This document shows, piece after piece, positions 56,629 to 64,000 of a DNA stretch of 64,000 nucleotides. Source of the DNA: Parvibaculum sp. (GTDB lineage Bacteria; Pseudomonadota; Alphaproteobacteria; Parvibaculales; Parvibaculaceae); contig JAHBYL010000010.1 of NCBI GenBank assembly GCA_019635955.1, positions 1-64,000 on the forward strand. Reading direction: 5' to 3'. Each line of letters begins with the position of its first letter. Positions within the stretch are counted from its first letter, which is position 1. The position numbers and the translations under genes are program-made. The notes under the pieces are model-generated. The model searched no databases, had not been told where the DNA came from, and saw only the letters and a program-made list of their open reading frames with translations.

Positions 56629-58074
56629 ATGGCGGTCAGGAAAAGTGCGAAAGTTTCGGTGAAGCCGAAGCGCAAGGTCAGCGGCAAGGCCAAGGCGAAG
56701 CCGCACAGCAAGGCGAAGCAGAGCCGCGCAAAGCGCAAGGTCGCGAAGGCGAAGAAGCCCGTTGCCGCCGCTCCGAAGGCAGCGGCGCCGGCGAAAGCGA
56801 GCCGCAAGGCGGCAAAGAAGCCGGTGAAGAAGGCCGCAGCCAAGGTTTCGCCGCTCGCGCCGAAGACCTATGCGAAGCTTCCGCCCGTCGGCGGCGTCCT
56901 GCTCGGCACTGCCGAGGCGGGCATCAAGTATAAGGGCCGGACGGATCTTCTCGTCGCCAGAATGGCGGAAGGCACGCAGGCCGCCGGCGTCTTCACGACG
57001 TCGAAGACAGCTTCCGCGCCCGTCGAATGGTGTCGCAACAGCCTCGCCGAAGGCGGCGAGGGCAGGATGCTCGTCGTCAATTCGGGTAATTCCAACGCCT
57101 TTACCGGCAAGGCGGGCGTGGCGACGGTCAAGGCGACGGCGGCGGCCGCCGCGCAGGCCGGTAATTGCCGCCAGAAGGACGTGTTCATCGCCTCGACCGG
57201 CGTGATCGGCCAGCCGATGGACCCCGAACCCGTGGTGAAGGGCATCGAGACTGCGCTCGCCTCCGCCTCCGAGGACAAATGGAGCGATGCCGCGCGCGCC
57301 ATCATGACGACCGACACCTATCCGAAGCTTGCAACGCGCAAGGTCAGGGTGGGCGGCGCGGAAGTCACGATCAACGGCATCGCCAAGGGCTCGGGCATGA
57401 TCGCGCCCGACCTTGCCACCATGCTCGTCTTCATCTTCACCGATGCGGCAATCCCGGCGAAAATCCTGCAGACCCTGCTGTTGCTCAGCGTGCGCGACAG
57501 TTTCAACGCCATCACGGTCGACAGCGACACATCCACATCCGACAGCGTGCTCGTTTTCGCGACGGGCGCCGCCATGAAGGACGAGGCTCCGGTCACCCGC
57601 GCGAGCGATCCGCGGCTGCGCGAGTTCCGCGCCGCTTTCGACGATCTGATGCTCGATCTGGCACACCAGGTCGTGAAGGATGGAGAGGGCGCGACGAAGT
57701 TCATCCGCATCGCGGTGGCGGGCGCGCAAAGCCACCAGGCGGCGCGGCGCATCGGCATGGCCATCGCCAATTCGCCGCTCGTGAAAACCGCGATCGCGGG
57801 CGAGGATGCGAATTGGGGCCGGATCGTCATGGCGGTCGGCAAGTCGGGCGAGGCGGCGGATCGCGACAAGCTCGCCATCCGCATTGGCGGCGTCGATGTC
57901 GCAAAGAGCGGCATGGCGGTTCCGGGCTATGACGAAACCCCGGTCGCGAAACACATGAAGGGGTCCGATATCGGCATCGAGGTCGATGTCGGCGTCGGCA
58001 AGGCGTCGGCCACGGTCTGGACCTGCGATCTCACCTACGAATATATCCGCATCAATGCGGATTACCGGAGCTGA
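56629..58074 (+). CDS. argJ: glutamate N-acetyltransferase/amino-acid acetyltransferase ArgJ with basic N-terminal tail
   Basis: A 481-residue protein. The ArgJ core starts near residue 74 (SPLAPKTYAKLPPVGGVLLG) and includes the autoproteolysis site DLATMLVF, with the nucleophilic Thr at 264, and SGNSNAFTG. It transfers acetyl between ornithine and glutamate in the arginine pathway. Residues 1-73 are Lys/Ala/Pro/Arg-rich (KAKAKPHSKAKQSRAKRKVAK) without homology to ArgJ. The upstream isomerase is on the same strand with a 31-bp gap, and no better internal ATG is seen before the core. Confidence 0.92.
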   Translation: MAVRKSAKVSVKPKRKVSGKAKAKPHSKAKQSRAKRKVAKAKKPVAAAPKAAAPAKASRKAAKKPVKKAAAKVSPLAPKTYAKLPPVGGVLLGTAEAGIKYKGRTDLLVARMAEGTQAAGVFTTSKTASAPVEWCRNSLAEGGEGRMLVVNSGNSNAFTGKAGVATVKATAAAAAQAGNCRQKDVFIASTGVIGQPMDPEPVVKGIETALASASEDKWSDAARAIMTTDTYPKLATRKVRVGGAEVTINGIAKGSGMIAPDLATMLVFIFTDAAIPAKILQTLLLLSVRDSFNAITVDSDTSTSDSVLVFATGAAMKDEAPVTRASDPRLREFRAAFDDLMLDLAHQVVKDGEGATKFIRIAVAGAQSHQAARRIGMAIANSPLVKTAIAGEDANWGRIVMAVGKSGEAADRDKLAIRIGGVDVAKSGMAVPGYDETPVAKHMKGSDIGIEVDVGVGKASATVWTCDLTYEYIRINADYRS

Positions 58075-58084
58075 TCTCTTTGCG

Positions 58085-58103
58085 CGGAATTAACTAAATT
58101 CCG
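58085..58103. promoter_or_regulatory. short dyad between argJ and mutT
   Basis: CGGAATT-AACTA-AATTCCG is a perfect 7-bp stem with a 5-nt loop, 11 bp after the argJ stop. It is A/T-rich and has no U-tract, so it could be an operator or a weak terminator. The 85-bp gap contains nothing else notable. Confidence 0.35.
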
Positions 58104-58159
58104 AAGCAATGTCCCTTCAGGCCGGTAGCGGCAGAAATCCTTAACCAATAGGCGCAAGC

Positions 58160-58594
58160 ATGGACGACAAGCGCGGGAGCGATGCGGGCGGGCCGAAGCG
58201 GCTCGTACTCGTCGCGGCTTGCGCGCTTGTCGATGCCGATGGGCGGGTGCTGATTGCCCGCCGTCCCGAGGGCAAGCCGCTGGCGGGCCTTTGGGAGTTT
58301 CCGGGCGGAAAGGTCGAGGCGGGCGAGACGCCCGAGGCGTGCCTCATCCGGGAGCTCAAGGAAGAACTCGGCATCGACGTCGCGAAGGCCTGTCTTGCGC
58401 CGCTGACCTTCGCGAGCCACGAGTATGAGACGTTTCACCTGCTGATGCCGCTTTATGTCTGCCGGCGTTGGGAAGGCGAGGTGAGGGCTCTCGAGGCACA
58501 GGCGCTGCAATGGGTACGCCCGGCACGGCTCCGGGATTATCCGATGCCACCCGCGGACGAACCGCTGGTGGCGGTTCTGCGCGACCTTCTGTGA
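58160..58594 (+). CDS. mutT: 8-oxo-dGTP diphosphatase (MutT-type Nudix hydrolase)
   Basis: A 144-residue Nudix protein. The complete Nudix box [24 protein letters not shown] is at about residues 48-71, preceded by GLWEFPGG and followed by [15 protein letters not shown], as in MutT. It would remove 8-oxo-dGTP from the nucleotide pool. It follows argJ on the same strand, as in other alphaproteobacteria. Confidence 0.9.
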   Translation: MDDKRGSDAGGPKRLVLVAACALVDADGRVLIARRPEGKPLAGLWEFPGGKVEAGETPEACLIRELKEELGIDVAKACLAPLTFASHEYETFHLLMPLYVCRRWEGEVRALEAQALQWVRPARLRDYPMPPADEPLVAVLRDLL

Positions 58595-58620
58595 GGGCCG
58601 CGCCCGGGAAAGGGACGGCC

Positions 58621-58803
58621 ATGAAGGGTGTAGCGAAGTTTCTGCGAAGCTTTGTCCGGAAGGAAGAAGGCGCGACCGCCATCGAATATGCGTTGATTGC
58701 GGCCGGCATTTCGCTCGTCATCATCGTTGCCGCCAATTCGATCGGCACGGCGCTCAATACATCCTTCTATGCGAAGATTGTGGAAGGCCTCGCCTCGCTC
58801 TGA
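58621..58803 (+). CDS. Flp/Fap-type pilin
   Basis: A 60-residue type IVb prepilin. The processing site is G-ATAIEYALIAAGISLVI: a basic leader (MKGVAKFLRSFVRKEEG) cut before A, with Glu at +5 and the hydrophobic helix typical of Flp pilins. No tad assembly genes, prepilin peptidase or second pilin are within the window. ATG 58621 is used; the frame upstream overlaps mutT and is not homologous. Confidence 0.9.
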   Translation: MKGVAKFLRSFVRKEEGATAIEYALIAAGISLVIIVAANSIGTALNTSFYAKIVEGLASL

Positions 58804-58806
58804 GGC

Positions 58807-59694
58807 TCAGGCCTTGCGTTCCGTGCTGCCCAATGCGTCCGCAAGCCGCGCTTCGGCGCTGCCGGGCCGAAGCGGCTTCTGCTGGCTTTCATGCGGCGCC
58901 CATCCCGTCGCGATGACAATGTCGAAGGTCGCGGGCACGCGCCCGTCCGGCAATCCGAACTTCTCCCGGTAGATTTCCATGGCCCGCATCAGCGTCGCCC
59001 GCCGGAGCGGCGTGCGCCGCCGCTCCGTCATGACGTTCGTTTCGCCCATGCCGCGCAGGTCCGCGAGCAGGCGGATCGGATTGCGGTAGCGCACGGTCAC
59101 GCGGTCCGTATCGGCGACCGGCAGGGCGAAGCCCGCGCGCTGCAGCAGCCCGCCAATGTCCCTCAGGTCGGCAAAGGGCGCGACGCGCGGCGAGAGCCCG
59201 CCCTCCATCTCGATTTCCGCCGCCGCGAAGGACTGGCGGAGTTCCGTCAATGTCTCGCCACCAAAGATCGCCGCCATGAAAAGCCCGTCGGGCTTCAGCG
59301 CCCGGCGAATCTGGATAAGCGCGCCGGGCAGGTCGTTCGCCGCATGGAGGGAGAGGATGCTCGTCACGAGATGGAGGCTTGCCGGAGCGAAGGGCAGGGC
59401 CTCTTCGTCTGCCACCATGCGCGGGCCGGGCGCTTCGGCGAGCATGGATAGCGACATGTCGGCGGAGACAAGGAGGCCGATCTTGTCGGCGCCGATCCCT
59501 TCTCCGGCGATGGCCCGGGCAAGCGAGCCGCCCCGCGCGCCGAGATCGGCCGCTACGGGGAAACTCCGGTTTGCGGCGGCGATCCGCCCTGCAATGTCGT
59601 CGGCGGCCCGGCGCACCAGGAAATCGAACTCGCCGAACCCGGCCGCCGCACGGTTACGCCGCTGCCGGAGCAGCGTGCGGTCGAAAATAGTCAT
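58807..59694 (-). CDS. SAM-dependent methyltransferase (BioC/NDUFAF5-like)
   Basis: A 295-residue class I methyltransferase. The SAM-binding part includes VAADLGARGGSLARAIAGEG (motif I), LLVSADMSLSMLAEAPGPRMVADEEALPF and LVTSILSLHAANDLPGALIQIRRALKPDGLFMAAIFGGETL, the last segment close to the FGxxTLxELR signature of the NDUFAF5/BioC-like family. Its substrate in bacteria is not established. ATG 59694 is chosen; an ATG at 59715 is an alternative. It converges with the pilin gene and is divergent from comF. Confidence 0.85.
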   Translation of the reverse strand: MTIFDRTLLRQRRNRAAAGFGEFDFLVRRAADDIAGRIAAANRSFPVAADLGARGGSLARAIAGEGIGADKIGLLVSADMSLSMLAEAPGPRMVADEEALPFAPASLHLVTSILSLHAANDLPGALIQIRRALKPDGLFMAAIFGGETLTELRQSFAAAEIEMEGGLSPRVAPFADLRDIGGLLQRAGFALPVADTDRVTVRYRNPIRLLADLRGMGETNVMTERRRTPLRRATLMRAMEIYREKFGLPDGRVPATFDIVIATGWAPHESQQKPLRPGSAEARLADALGSTERKA

Positions 59695-59811
59695 GTGTGT
59701 GTCGGGGGCTGGCATGGCGCGCATCATGGGTGCGCGGGCCCGATCCCGCAAGGCCGGAGCGGGCGCTCCCGATCTCGTGCTAGGCTTCCACCGATATCGG
59801 GGGAGAAGCGG

Positions 59812-60585
59812 GTGGCAACCGGCGGCTTTACGGCATTTCTCGGCGCGGCGCGGGCGGGGTTTTCCCGCTTTGCCGATATCGCCTTGCCGCCGCTCTGCCT
59901 TGCTTGCGGGGAGGCGGTTTCCGAACATGCGACCGTCTGCGGATCGTGCTGGCGCGAAATCGACTTTCTGGAACGGCCCTGGTGCGCCGTCACGGGCGTC
60001 CCTTTTCCCTTCGAGGCCGGGGAAGGTGCGGTGAGCGCCACGGCGATCGCCTATCCGCCGTCCTATGCGCGGGCCCGCGCCGTGATGCGCTATGACGATC
60101 TCGCGGCGCGGCTCATCCACCGCTTCAAATACAGCGACCGGATGGAGGCGGCGCCGGCCTTTGCCGGATGGCTCGCCCGGATCGGCGCCGACATCCTGCC
60201 TCATGCCCATATCGTTGCGCCGGTGCCTCTCCATCGCCGGCGGCTCTTTTCCCGCCGCTTCAATCAGTCGGCGGAGCTTTCCCGCGCGCTGGCGCGGCGC
60301 TCGGGGCTCGTCTACATGCCGGAGCTCCTCCAGAGGGTCCGCGCCACCCGGCCCCAGGTCGGGCTTTCGGGGGACCAGCGGCGCCGCAACGTGAAAGGCG
60401 CCTTTCGTCTTTCGCCCGGCGGCGACGCGGCGGTCAGGGACCGGCATGTGGTGCTGGTGGACGATGTGATGACCACGGGCGCCACGGCGGAAGCCTGCGC
60501 CCGGGTGCTGGTTCAGGCCGGGGCGGCGGAGGTTTCCGTGCTTTGTCTTGCCCGGGTTGTACCGGCGGGCGGGGCCTCTATATGA
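59812..60585 (+). CDS. ComF-family phosphoribosyltransferase-like protein
   Basis: A 257-residue protein. An N-terminal four-cysteine zinc knuckle (CLACGEAVSEHATVCGSCW) precedes the PRTase-like domain with VPLHRRRLFSRRFNQSAELSRAL and the PRPP loop VVLVDDVMTTGATAEA. It is needed for natural transformation in some species, elsewhere unassigned. GTG 59812 has GGGGGAG eight bases upstream; an upstream frame to 59695 lacks homology. Confidence 0.88.
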   Translation: MATGGFTAFLGAARAGFSRFADIALPPLCLACGEAVSEHATVCGSCWREIDFLERPWCAVTGVPFPFEAGEGAVSATAIAYPPSYARARAVMRYDDLAARLIHRFKYSDRMEAAPAFAGWLARIGADILPHAHIVAPVPLHRRRLFSRRFNQSAELSRALARRSGLVYMPELLQRVRATRPQVGLSGDQRRRNVKGAFRLSPGGDAAVRDRHVVLVDDVMTTGATAEACARVLVQAGAAEVSVLCLARVVPAGGASI

Positions 60586-60643
60586 TGGAGAGAGATATTT
60601 CAGGCGTTTACGCCATTTTCTGGTTTGTTTCCGGAGTACCGCC

Positions 60644-60901
60644 ATGGCGGATGTGACGATCTATACGACCATGCTCTGCCCCTATTGCTTCAGGGCGAAA
60701 GGGCTCCTCGAGAAGAAGGGCGTCTCCTTCACCGAGATCGATGTGGGCATGAATGCCGACAAGCGGAAGGAAATGATGAGCCGGGCGCATGGCCGCCATA
60801 CGGTGCCGCAGATTTTCATCGGCGAGGCGCATGTCGGCGGTTGCGACGATCTTTACGCGCTCGATGCGGCCGGCAAGCTCGACGCGATGCTTGCCGCCTG
60901 A
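60644..60901 (+). CDS. grxC: glutaredoxin 3
   Basis: An 85-residue dithiol glutaredoxin with active site CPYC (TTMLCPYCFRAKGLLEKKG), the cis-proline in HTVPQIFIG and GGCDDLYALDAAGKLD. It reduces disulphides with glutathione. ATG 60644 has CGGAG upstream. It is followed after 6 bp by the nitrilase-type gene, so they are likely co-transcribed with comF. Confidence 0.96.
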   Translation: MADVTIYTTMLCPYCFRAKGLLEKKGVSFTEIDVGMNADKRKEMMSRAHGRHTVPQIFIGEAHVGGCDDLYALDAAGKLDAMLAA

Positions 60902-60907
60902 CGATCC

Positions 60908-61771
60908 ATGACAAGGCCCTCATCCAGATTCACCGCTGCCTGCGTCCAGATGCGCAGTTCGATGGATGTCGCTGAGAATGTGGCCTCCGCCTCGGCGCTC
61001 ATCTCCCGGGCGGCGGCGGAGGGCGCCGGTTTCATCGCGACGCCGGAAATGACGTCTCTGCTCGTCTCGAAGGCGCAGGATCTTTTCGGCAAGGTGCGCG
61101 AGGAGAAGGACGATCCGGCGCTCGAGGCATTTCGCACGCTCGCGGCCGAGAAGCAGGTCTGGCTGCTGATCGGCTCGATTGCCATCCGCCTTTCCGCCGA
61201 GAAGGTGGCGAACCGCTCCTTCCTTCTCTCGCCCTCTGGCGAGATCGTTGCGCGCTACGACAAGATCCACATGTTCGATGTCGATCTCGCGGGCGGCGAA
61301 TCCTATCGTGAGAGCAAGAATTACGAAGCGGGGCGGGAGGCCGCCCTCGTGCGGCTGCCATGGGGGAGGCTCGGCCTCACCATCTGCTACGATGTCCGCT
61401 TTCCGCATCTCTACCGCACGCTGGCGCAAGCGGGCGCCGATTTCCTCGCCGTGCCCGCCGCCTTCACCAAGCAGACAGGCGAGGCGCATTGGCACACGCT
61501 TCTCAAGGCGCGGGCGATCGAGACTGGCTGCTTCGTGATGGCGCCCGCCCAGGGCGGCAAGCATGAATGCGGGCGGGTGACCTATGGCCACAGCCTCATT
61601 ATCGCGCCATGGGGCGAGATCGTCGCCGAAGCCGCGCATGACGAGCCCGGCGTGATCCTTGCCGAGATCGATACGGCGCTCATTGCCGAAGCGCGCGGCC
61701 GCGTGCCTTCGCTCGGCCATGACCGGGGTTTCGGCCTTCCGGCCATCGATGCGCCAAGGCAGGCGTCATGA
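60908..61771 (+). CDS. carbon-nitrogen hydrolase (Nit1/Nit2-like amidase)
   Basis: A 287-residue protein with the Glu-Lys-Cys triad: Glu in ATPEMTSL, Lys in YDKIHMFDVD, Cys in LTICYDVRFPHLYR. Close relatives include the deaminated-glutathione amidase and omega-amidase Nit proteins, which repair metabolic by-products. It overlaps the DUF1178 gene by 4 bp (ATGA), and this pair with grxC is common in alphaproteobacteria. Confidence 0.9.
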   Translation: MTRPSSRFTAACVQMRSSMDVAENVASASALISRAAAEGAGFIATPEMTSLLVSKAQDLFGKVREEKDDPALEAFRTLAAEKQVWLLIGSIAIRLSAEKVANRSFLLSPSGEIVARYDKIHMFDVDLAGGESYRESKNYEAGREAALVRLPWGRLGLTICYDVRFPHLYRTLAQAGADFLAVPAAFTKQTGEAHWHTLLKARAIETGCFVMAPAQGGKHECGRVTYGHSLIIAPWGEIVAEAAHDEPGVILAEIDTALIAEARGRVPSLGHDRGFGLPAIDAPRQAS

Positions 61772-62196
61772 TCCGTTACGCACTTTGCTGCGACCGCGAC
61801 CATGACTTCGATGGCTGGTTCGCCTCGTCGGAAACATTCGACCGGCAGCTTGCCGCGGGCGAGATCAGCTGTCCGCATTGCGGCAGCCCGGATGTGAGGA
61901 AGGCGCTGATGGCGCCAAACATCGCCAAGGGCGCAGGCCGGAGCGGCGGCGCCGATACGCCGGCTGAGATCGCGCACAAGATGAGCATGATGATGCTCGC
62001 GCTCAAGAAACATGTCGAAGAGAATTGCGACTATGTGGGTGACGCATTTGCCGAGGAGGCGCGCCGCATCCATTACGGCGAGACAGAGCATCGCGACATC
62101 TATGGCGAAACGACACCCGAGGAAGCGCGCGAACTGATCGAGGAAGGCGTCGAGGTCGCGCCTCTTCCTATCCTGCCGCGCGGAAACGCGAACTAG
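61768..62196 (+). CDS. DUF1178 family protein
   Basis: A 142-residue protein starting MIRYALCCDRDHDFDGWF, with CPHCGS at residues about 35-40 as part of a zinc-ribbon-like arrangement (CC, CPHC), then a long helix and a conserved end FAEEARRIHYGE. Its function is unknown. It is the last gene of the comF-grxC-nitrilase-DUF1178 run. Confidence 0.9.
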   Translation: MIRYALCCDRDHDFDGWFASSETFDRQLAAGEISCPHCGSPDVRKALMAPNIAKGAGRSGGADTPAEIAHKMSMMMLALKKHVEENCDYVGDAFAEEARRIHYGETEHRDIYGETTPEEARELIEEGVEVAPLPILPRGNAN

Positions 62197-62247
62197 GCAT
62201 CCGGCTTCCCTTTCAAGAGTCGCGAAGACTGCTGAAGGAAGGAGGCT

Positions 62248-63639
62248 CTACGACGCCACCCCGAATACATGCCTGAGATGCGGATTGAGAAACTTGCCCT
62301 CCGGGTCGAGGGTCTCGCGCATTTCGAGAAAGTCCCGCCACTTCGGATAGAGGCTCGCGAAATCCTCCGCTTTCAGCGTGTGGAGCTTGCCCCAATGCGG
62401 GCGGCCTTCATGTTTCCGGAAGATCGGTTCGATTGCGGTGAAGTAGGGCGTGTAGTCCTTTTCGTGATAGCGATGCACCGCGATCGAGCAGCTTTCGCGC
62501 TTGTAGAACGGGCTCAGCCAGATGTCGTCGGGCGCCACCGTGCGGAATTCGATGGGGAAGAAGACCTCGATATTGTTGTCTTCTATGGCCGCGATGATCT
62601 CGCGCAGGGCCTGCGGGCCTGCCTCGCGCGGCAGGTGATATTCCATCTCGTTGAAGCGCACGTTCCGCTCGGTCGAAAGCGTCTTGTGCGAGAAGTCGAC
62701 GCGCTCCTCGGGCTCCATGCCGCCGAGGATCGTCTGGATCACCCAGCGCCGTGCGGATGGCGCCCAGCCGAGCCAGTCCTGCAACTGCTGCAACTGGCGC
62801 AGTCCATCATCGTCTTCATTCACGGGCTCTGGGGTTTCCGCCTCGTCGGTCAGGTCGTTGACGATGCCGATCGTCATTCCCGAATAGGGAATGTAGTAGA
62901 ATTCGAAGTTGCGGTGCTTCGTCCACAGCTCCGGCGCTGCTTCCAGCATCTCCTCGACGGGCGCGGTCCATGTGCGGCGTTTCAGCTTGTAGAGCGGCCG
63001 CGCGGACAGGGTCGTCTCCGTCACGATGCCAAGCGCGCCGAGCGAGACGCGCGCGGCCTGGTGAAGGTCGGGCGTCTTCGCCGCATCGATGTCGAGCGCA
63101 TTGCCCGACGCCGTCATCAGCCGCATGCCCGCCACGAAAGTCGAGAGCGAACCGATATCGGAGCCCGTGCCATGCGTGGCGGTCGAGATCGCGCCGGCTA
63201 TGGTCTGCTTGTTGATGTCGGGCATGTTGTCGAGCGCGAGGCCGTTGTCGGCGAGAAGCGCGCCCGTCGCGCCGAGCCTTGTGCCCGCCTTGAACGTCGC
63301 GCGTCCTGCCGCCGGGTCTGCGGATACGAGACCGCTCATGCGATCGAGCGAGAGAAGCGTCCCCTCCGTCGGCACAAGGCCGGAGAAGGAGTGGCCCGCA
63401 CCGACGGCGCGGACCGGCGTTGCGCTGCCCGTGACGATCTTCGCGAGTTCGGCCTCATCGGACGGCGCGATGCGCACGGAAGGCGTGCAGCTCTGTCCGC
63501 CGGACCAGTTCTTCCAGGGAATGACGCGCTTGCCGGGTTCGTCGGCGAAAGCATGAGCGATCGCGCCGGGGATGGCGCCCGTCGCGGCGAGGGCAGAGGC
63601 GGAGGCCGCATATTGCAGCAGGCGGCGGCGCGACATCAT
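62248..63639 (-). CDS. Tat-exported FAD-linked aldonolactone oxidase-like dehydrogenase
   Basis: A 463-residue protein. It has a twin-arginine signal (SRRRLLQYAASASALAATGA), then an FAD_binding_4 domain (VRAVGAGHSFSGLVP, NMPDINKQTIAGAISTATHGTG) and a C-terminal ALO domain with the family HWGK motif (RPHWGKLHTL). Relatives oxidise sugar lactones such as galactono- or gulonolactone. Its ATG overlaps the stop of the cytochrome c gene (TGATG), so the cytochrome is probably its electron acceptor in the periplasm. Confidence 0.85.
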   Translation of the reverse strand: MMSRRRLLQYAASASALAATGAIPGAIAHAFADEPGKRVIPWKNWSGGQSCTPSVRIAPSDEAELAKIVTGSATPVRAVGAGHSFSGLVPTEGTLLSLDRMSGLVSADPAAGRATFKAGTRLGATGALLADNGLALDNMPDINKQTIAGAISTATHGTGSDIGSLSTFVAGMRLMTASGNALDIDAAKTPDLHQAARVSLGALGIVTETTLSARPLYKLKRRTWTAPVEEMLEAAPELWTKHRNFEFYYIPYSGMTIGIVNDLTDEAETPEPVNEDDDGLRQLQQLQDWLGWAPSARRWVIQTILGGMEPEERVDFSHKTLSTERNVRFNEMEYHLPREAGPQALREIIAAIEDNNIEVFFPIEFRTVAPDDIWLSPFYKRESCSIAVHRYHEKDYTPYFTAIEPIFRKHEGRPHWGKLHTLKAEDFASLYPKWRDFLEMRETLDPEGKFLNPHLRHVFGVAS

Positions 63640-64000
63640 CACGGTTGTTCCCCTTCTTCGTTCCCTTCGCCCGCAGCCGAAGGCGCGGCCATGAAATGCG
63701 TCAGCGCAAGAAAGTCGTCCGCATCGCATTCGATGCACTGGCCGAGCGGAGGCATGCCGTTGAAGCCGTTCACGATATTGTCGAGGAGAACCTTGTCGCC
63801 CTTGGCGAGGCGCGGCGCCCAGGCCATGGTGTCATGCGTTCGCGGCGCGCCCGTCGCGGGGTCTTCGTGACAGGTCTTGCAGCTATGGGCGTAAAGCTCG
63901 GTCCGCGCCTCGTCGAGCGTCACGGCGGCCTGCGTCGGGGGCTCTTCGCCGCAGGCTGAAAGAGCCACGGCAAGACATGCAAACGCAATGGTCCGTCCAG
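63639..64000 (-). CDS. cytochrome c5-like lipoprotein, 5' end outside the window
   Basis: At least 119 residues are visible. The readable N-terminus is a signal segment (TIAFACLAVALSAC) with a lipobox, so it is likely a periplasm-facing lipoprotein. It has one haem motif CKTCH, Met ligand region GFNGMPPL and the CIEC pair typical of cytochrome c5. It lies upstream of, and is coupled to, the lactone-oxidase-like gene. The start codon lies right of position 64000. Confidence 0.85.
   Translation of the reverse strand, partial: GRTIAFACLAVALSACGEEPPTQAAVTLDEARTELYAHSCKTCHEDPATGAPRTHDTMAWAPRLAKGDKVLLDNIVNGFNGMPPLGQCIECDADDFLALTHFMAAPSAAGEGNEEGEQP

Overview
The window is a GC-rich alphaproteobacterial chromosome segment, probably from the Hyphomicrobiales/Rhizobiales side of the class. 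I base this on recognised proteins and gene order. Present are an RpoH-type sigma factor, a CarD-type regulator, a 7Fe ferredoxin, a TerB protein, an S4-domain protein and a SUV3-like helicase in one block. There are also aerobic cobaltochelatase cobS/cobT beside a J-domain protein and bolA, an aroK-aroB-CNNM run, L28 near a DUF3108 gene, and a nitrilase-DUF1178 pair. A Parvibaculum-like genus fits the lipid and epoxide genes, but that is an impression, not shown by the sequence. Gene density is about 90 percent and almost everything is chromosomal housekeeping. I see no insertion sequence, integrase, phage structural gene, CRISPR array or toxin-antitoxin pair.

Layout. 0-6.2 kb: the start of an acyl-CoA dehydrogenase, a PAS_5-type protein and an exported protein, a hotdog thioesterase, a small outer-membrane barrel, an enoyl-CoA hydratase, a PilZ-like protein, a DUF6165-like protein convergent with a GT9 glycosyltransferase, and an S24-type repressor whose catalytic dyad is gone. 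6.2-10 kb: operator-like dyads, tRNA-Arg(CCT), a LuxR response regulator, a degenerate staphylococcal-nuclease-like exported protein and an M48 lipoprotein. 10-17 kb: rpoH, carD with a long Lys/Ala/Pro tail, fdxA, TerB, S4 protein and the SUV3-like helicase. 17-27.5 kb: acyl-CoA dehydrogenase, PAS/GAF histidine kinase, Sel1 lipoprotein, methylmalonyl-CoA mutase, DUF3108, MeaB GTPase, L28. 27.5-32.7 kb: VUT-like membrane protein, esterase-like phytase-family protein, MATE and MFS exporters, SufR-like regulator. 32.7-43.2 kb: cobT, cobS, J-domain protein, bolA, CNNM transporter, aroB, aroK, a 47-residue membrane peptide, a large exported protein and xerD.

43.2-52.7 kb: a self-contained ECF41-type sigma factor operon with its expected promoter motif, accA, a second PAS_5-type protein, an operon of two epoxide hydrolases plus an SLC13-type permease, and a divergent Spinster-like MFS transporter. 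52.7-64 kb: secA, a parvulin-type isomerase gene whose frame is broken by a 17-bp tandem duplication, argJ with a basic N-terminal tail, mutT, an orphan Flp pilin, a BioC/NDUFAF5-like methyltransferase, comF, grxC, a Nit-type amidohydrolase, DUF1178, and a Tat-exported lactone-oxidase-like flavoprotein coupled to a cytochrome c lipoprotein that runs off the right edge.

How the genes work together. Several serve fatty-acid and propionate metabolism (acyl-CoA dehydrogenases, enoyl-CoA hydratase, thioesterase, mutase plus MeaB, AccA). CobST would supply the cobalt step of the B12 pathway that the mutase depends on. The most unusual points are the broken isomerase gene, the histone-H1-like tails on both CarD and ArgJ, the ECF41 operon with an exact TGTCACA-N16-CGTC promoter, the S24 regulator without its catalytic dyad next to a cluster of dyads, and the flavoprotein-cytochrome pair. 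I found no clear candidate for a wholly new defence or mobile system.
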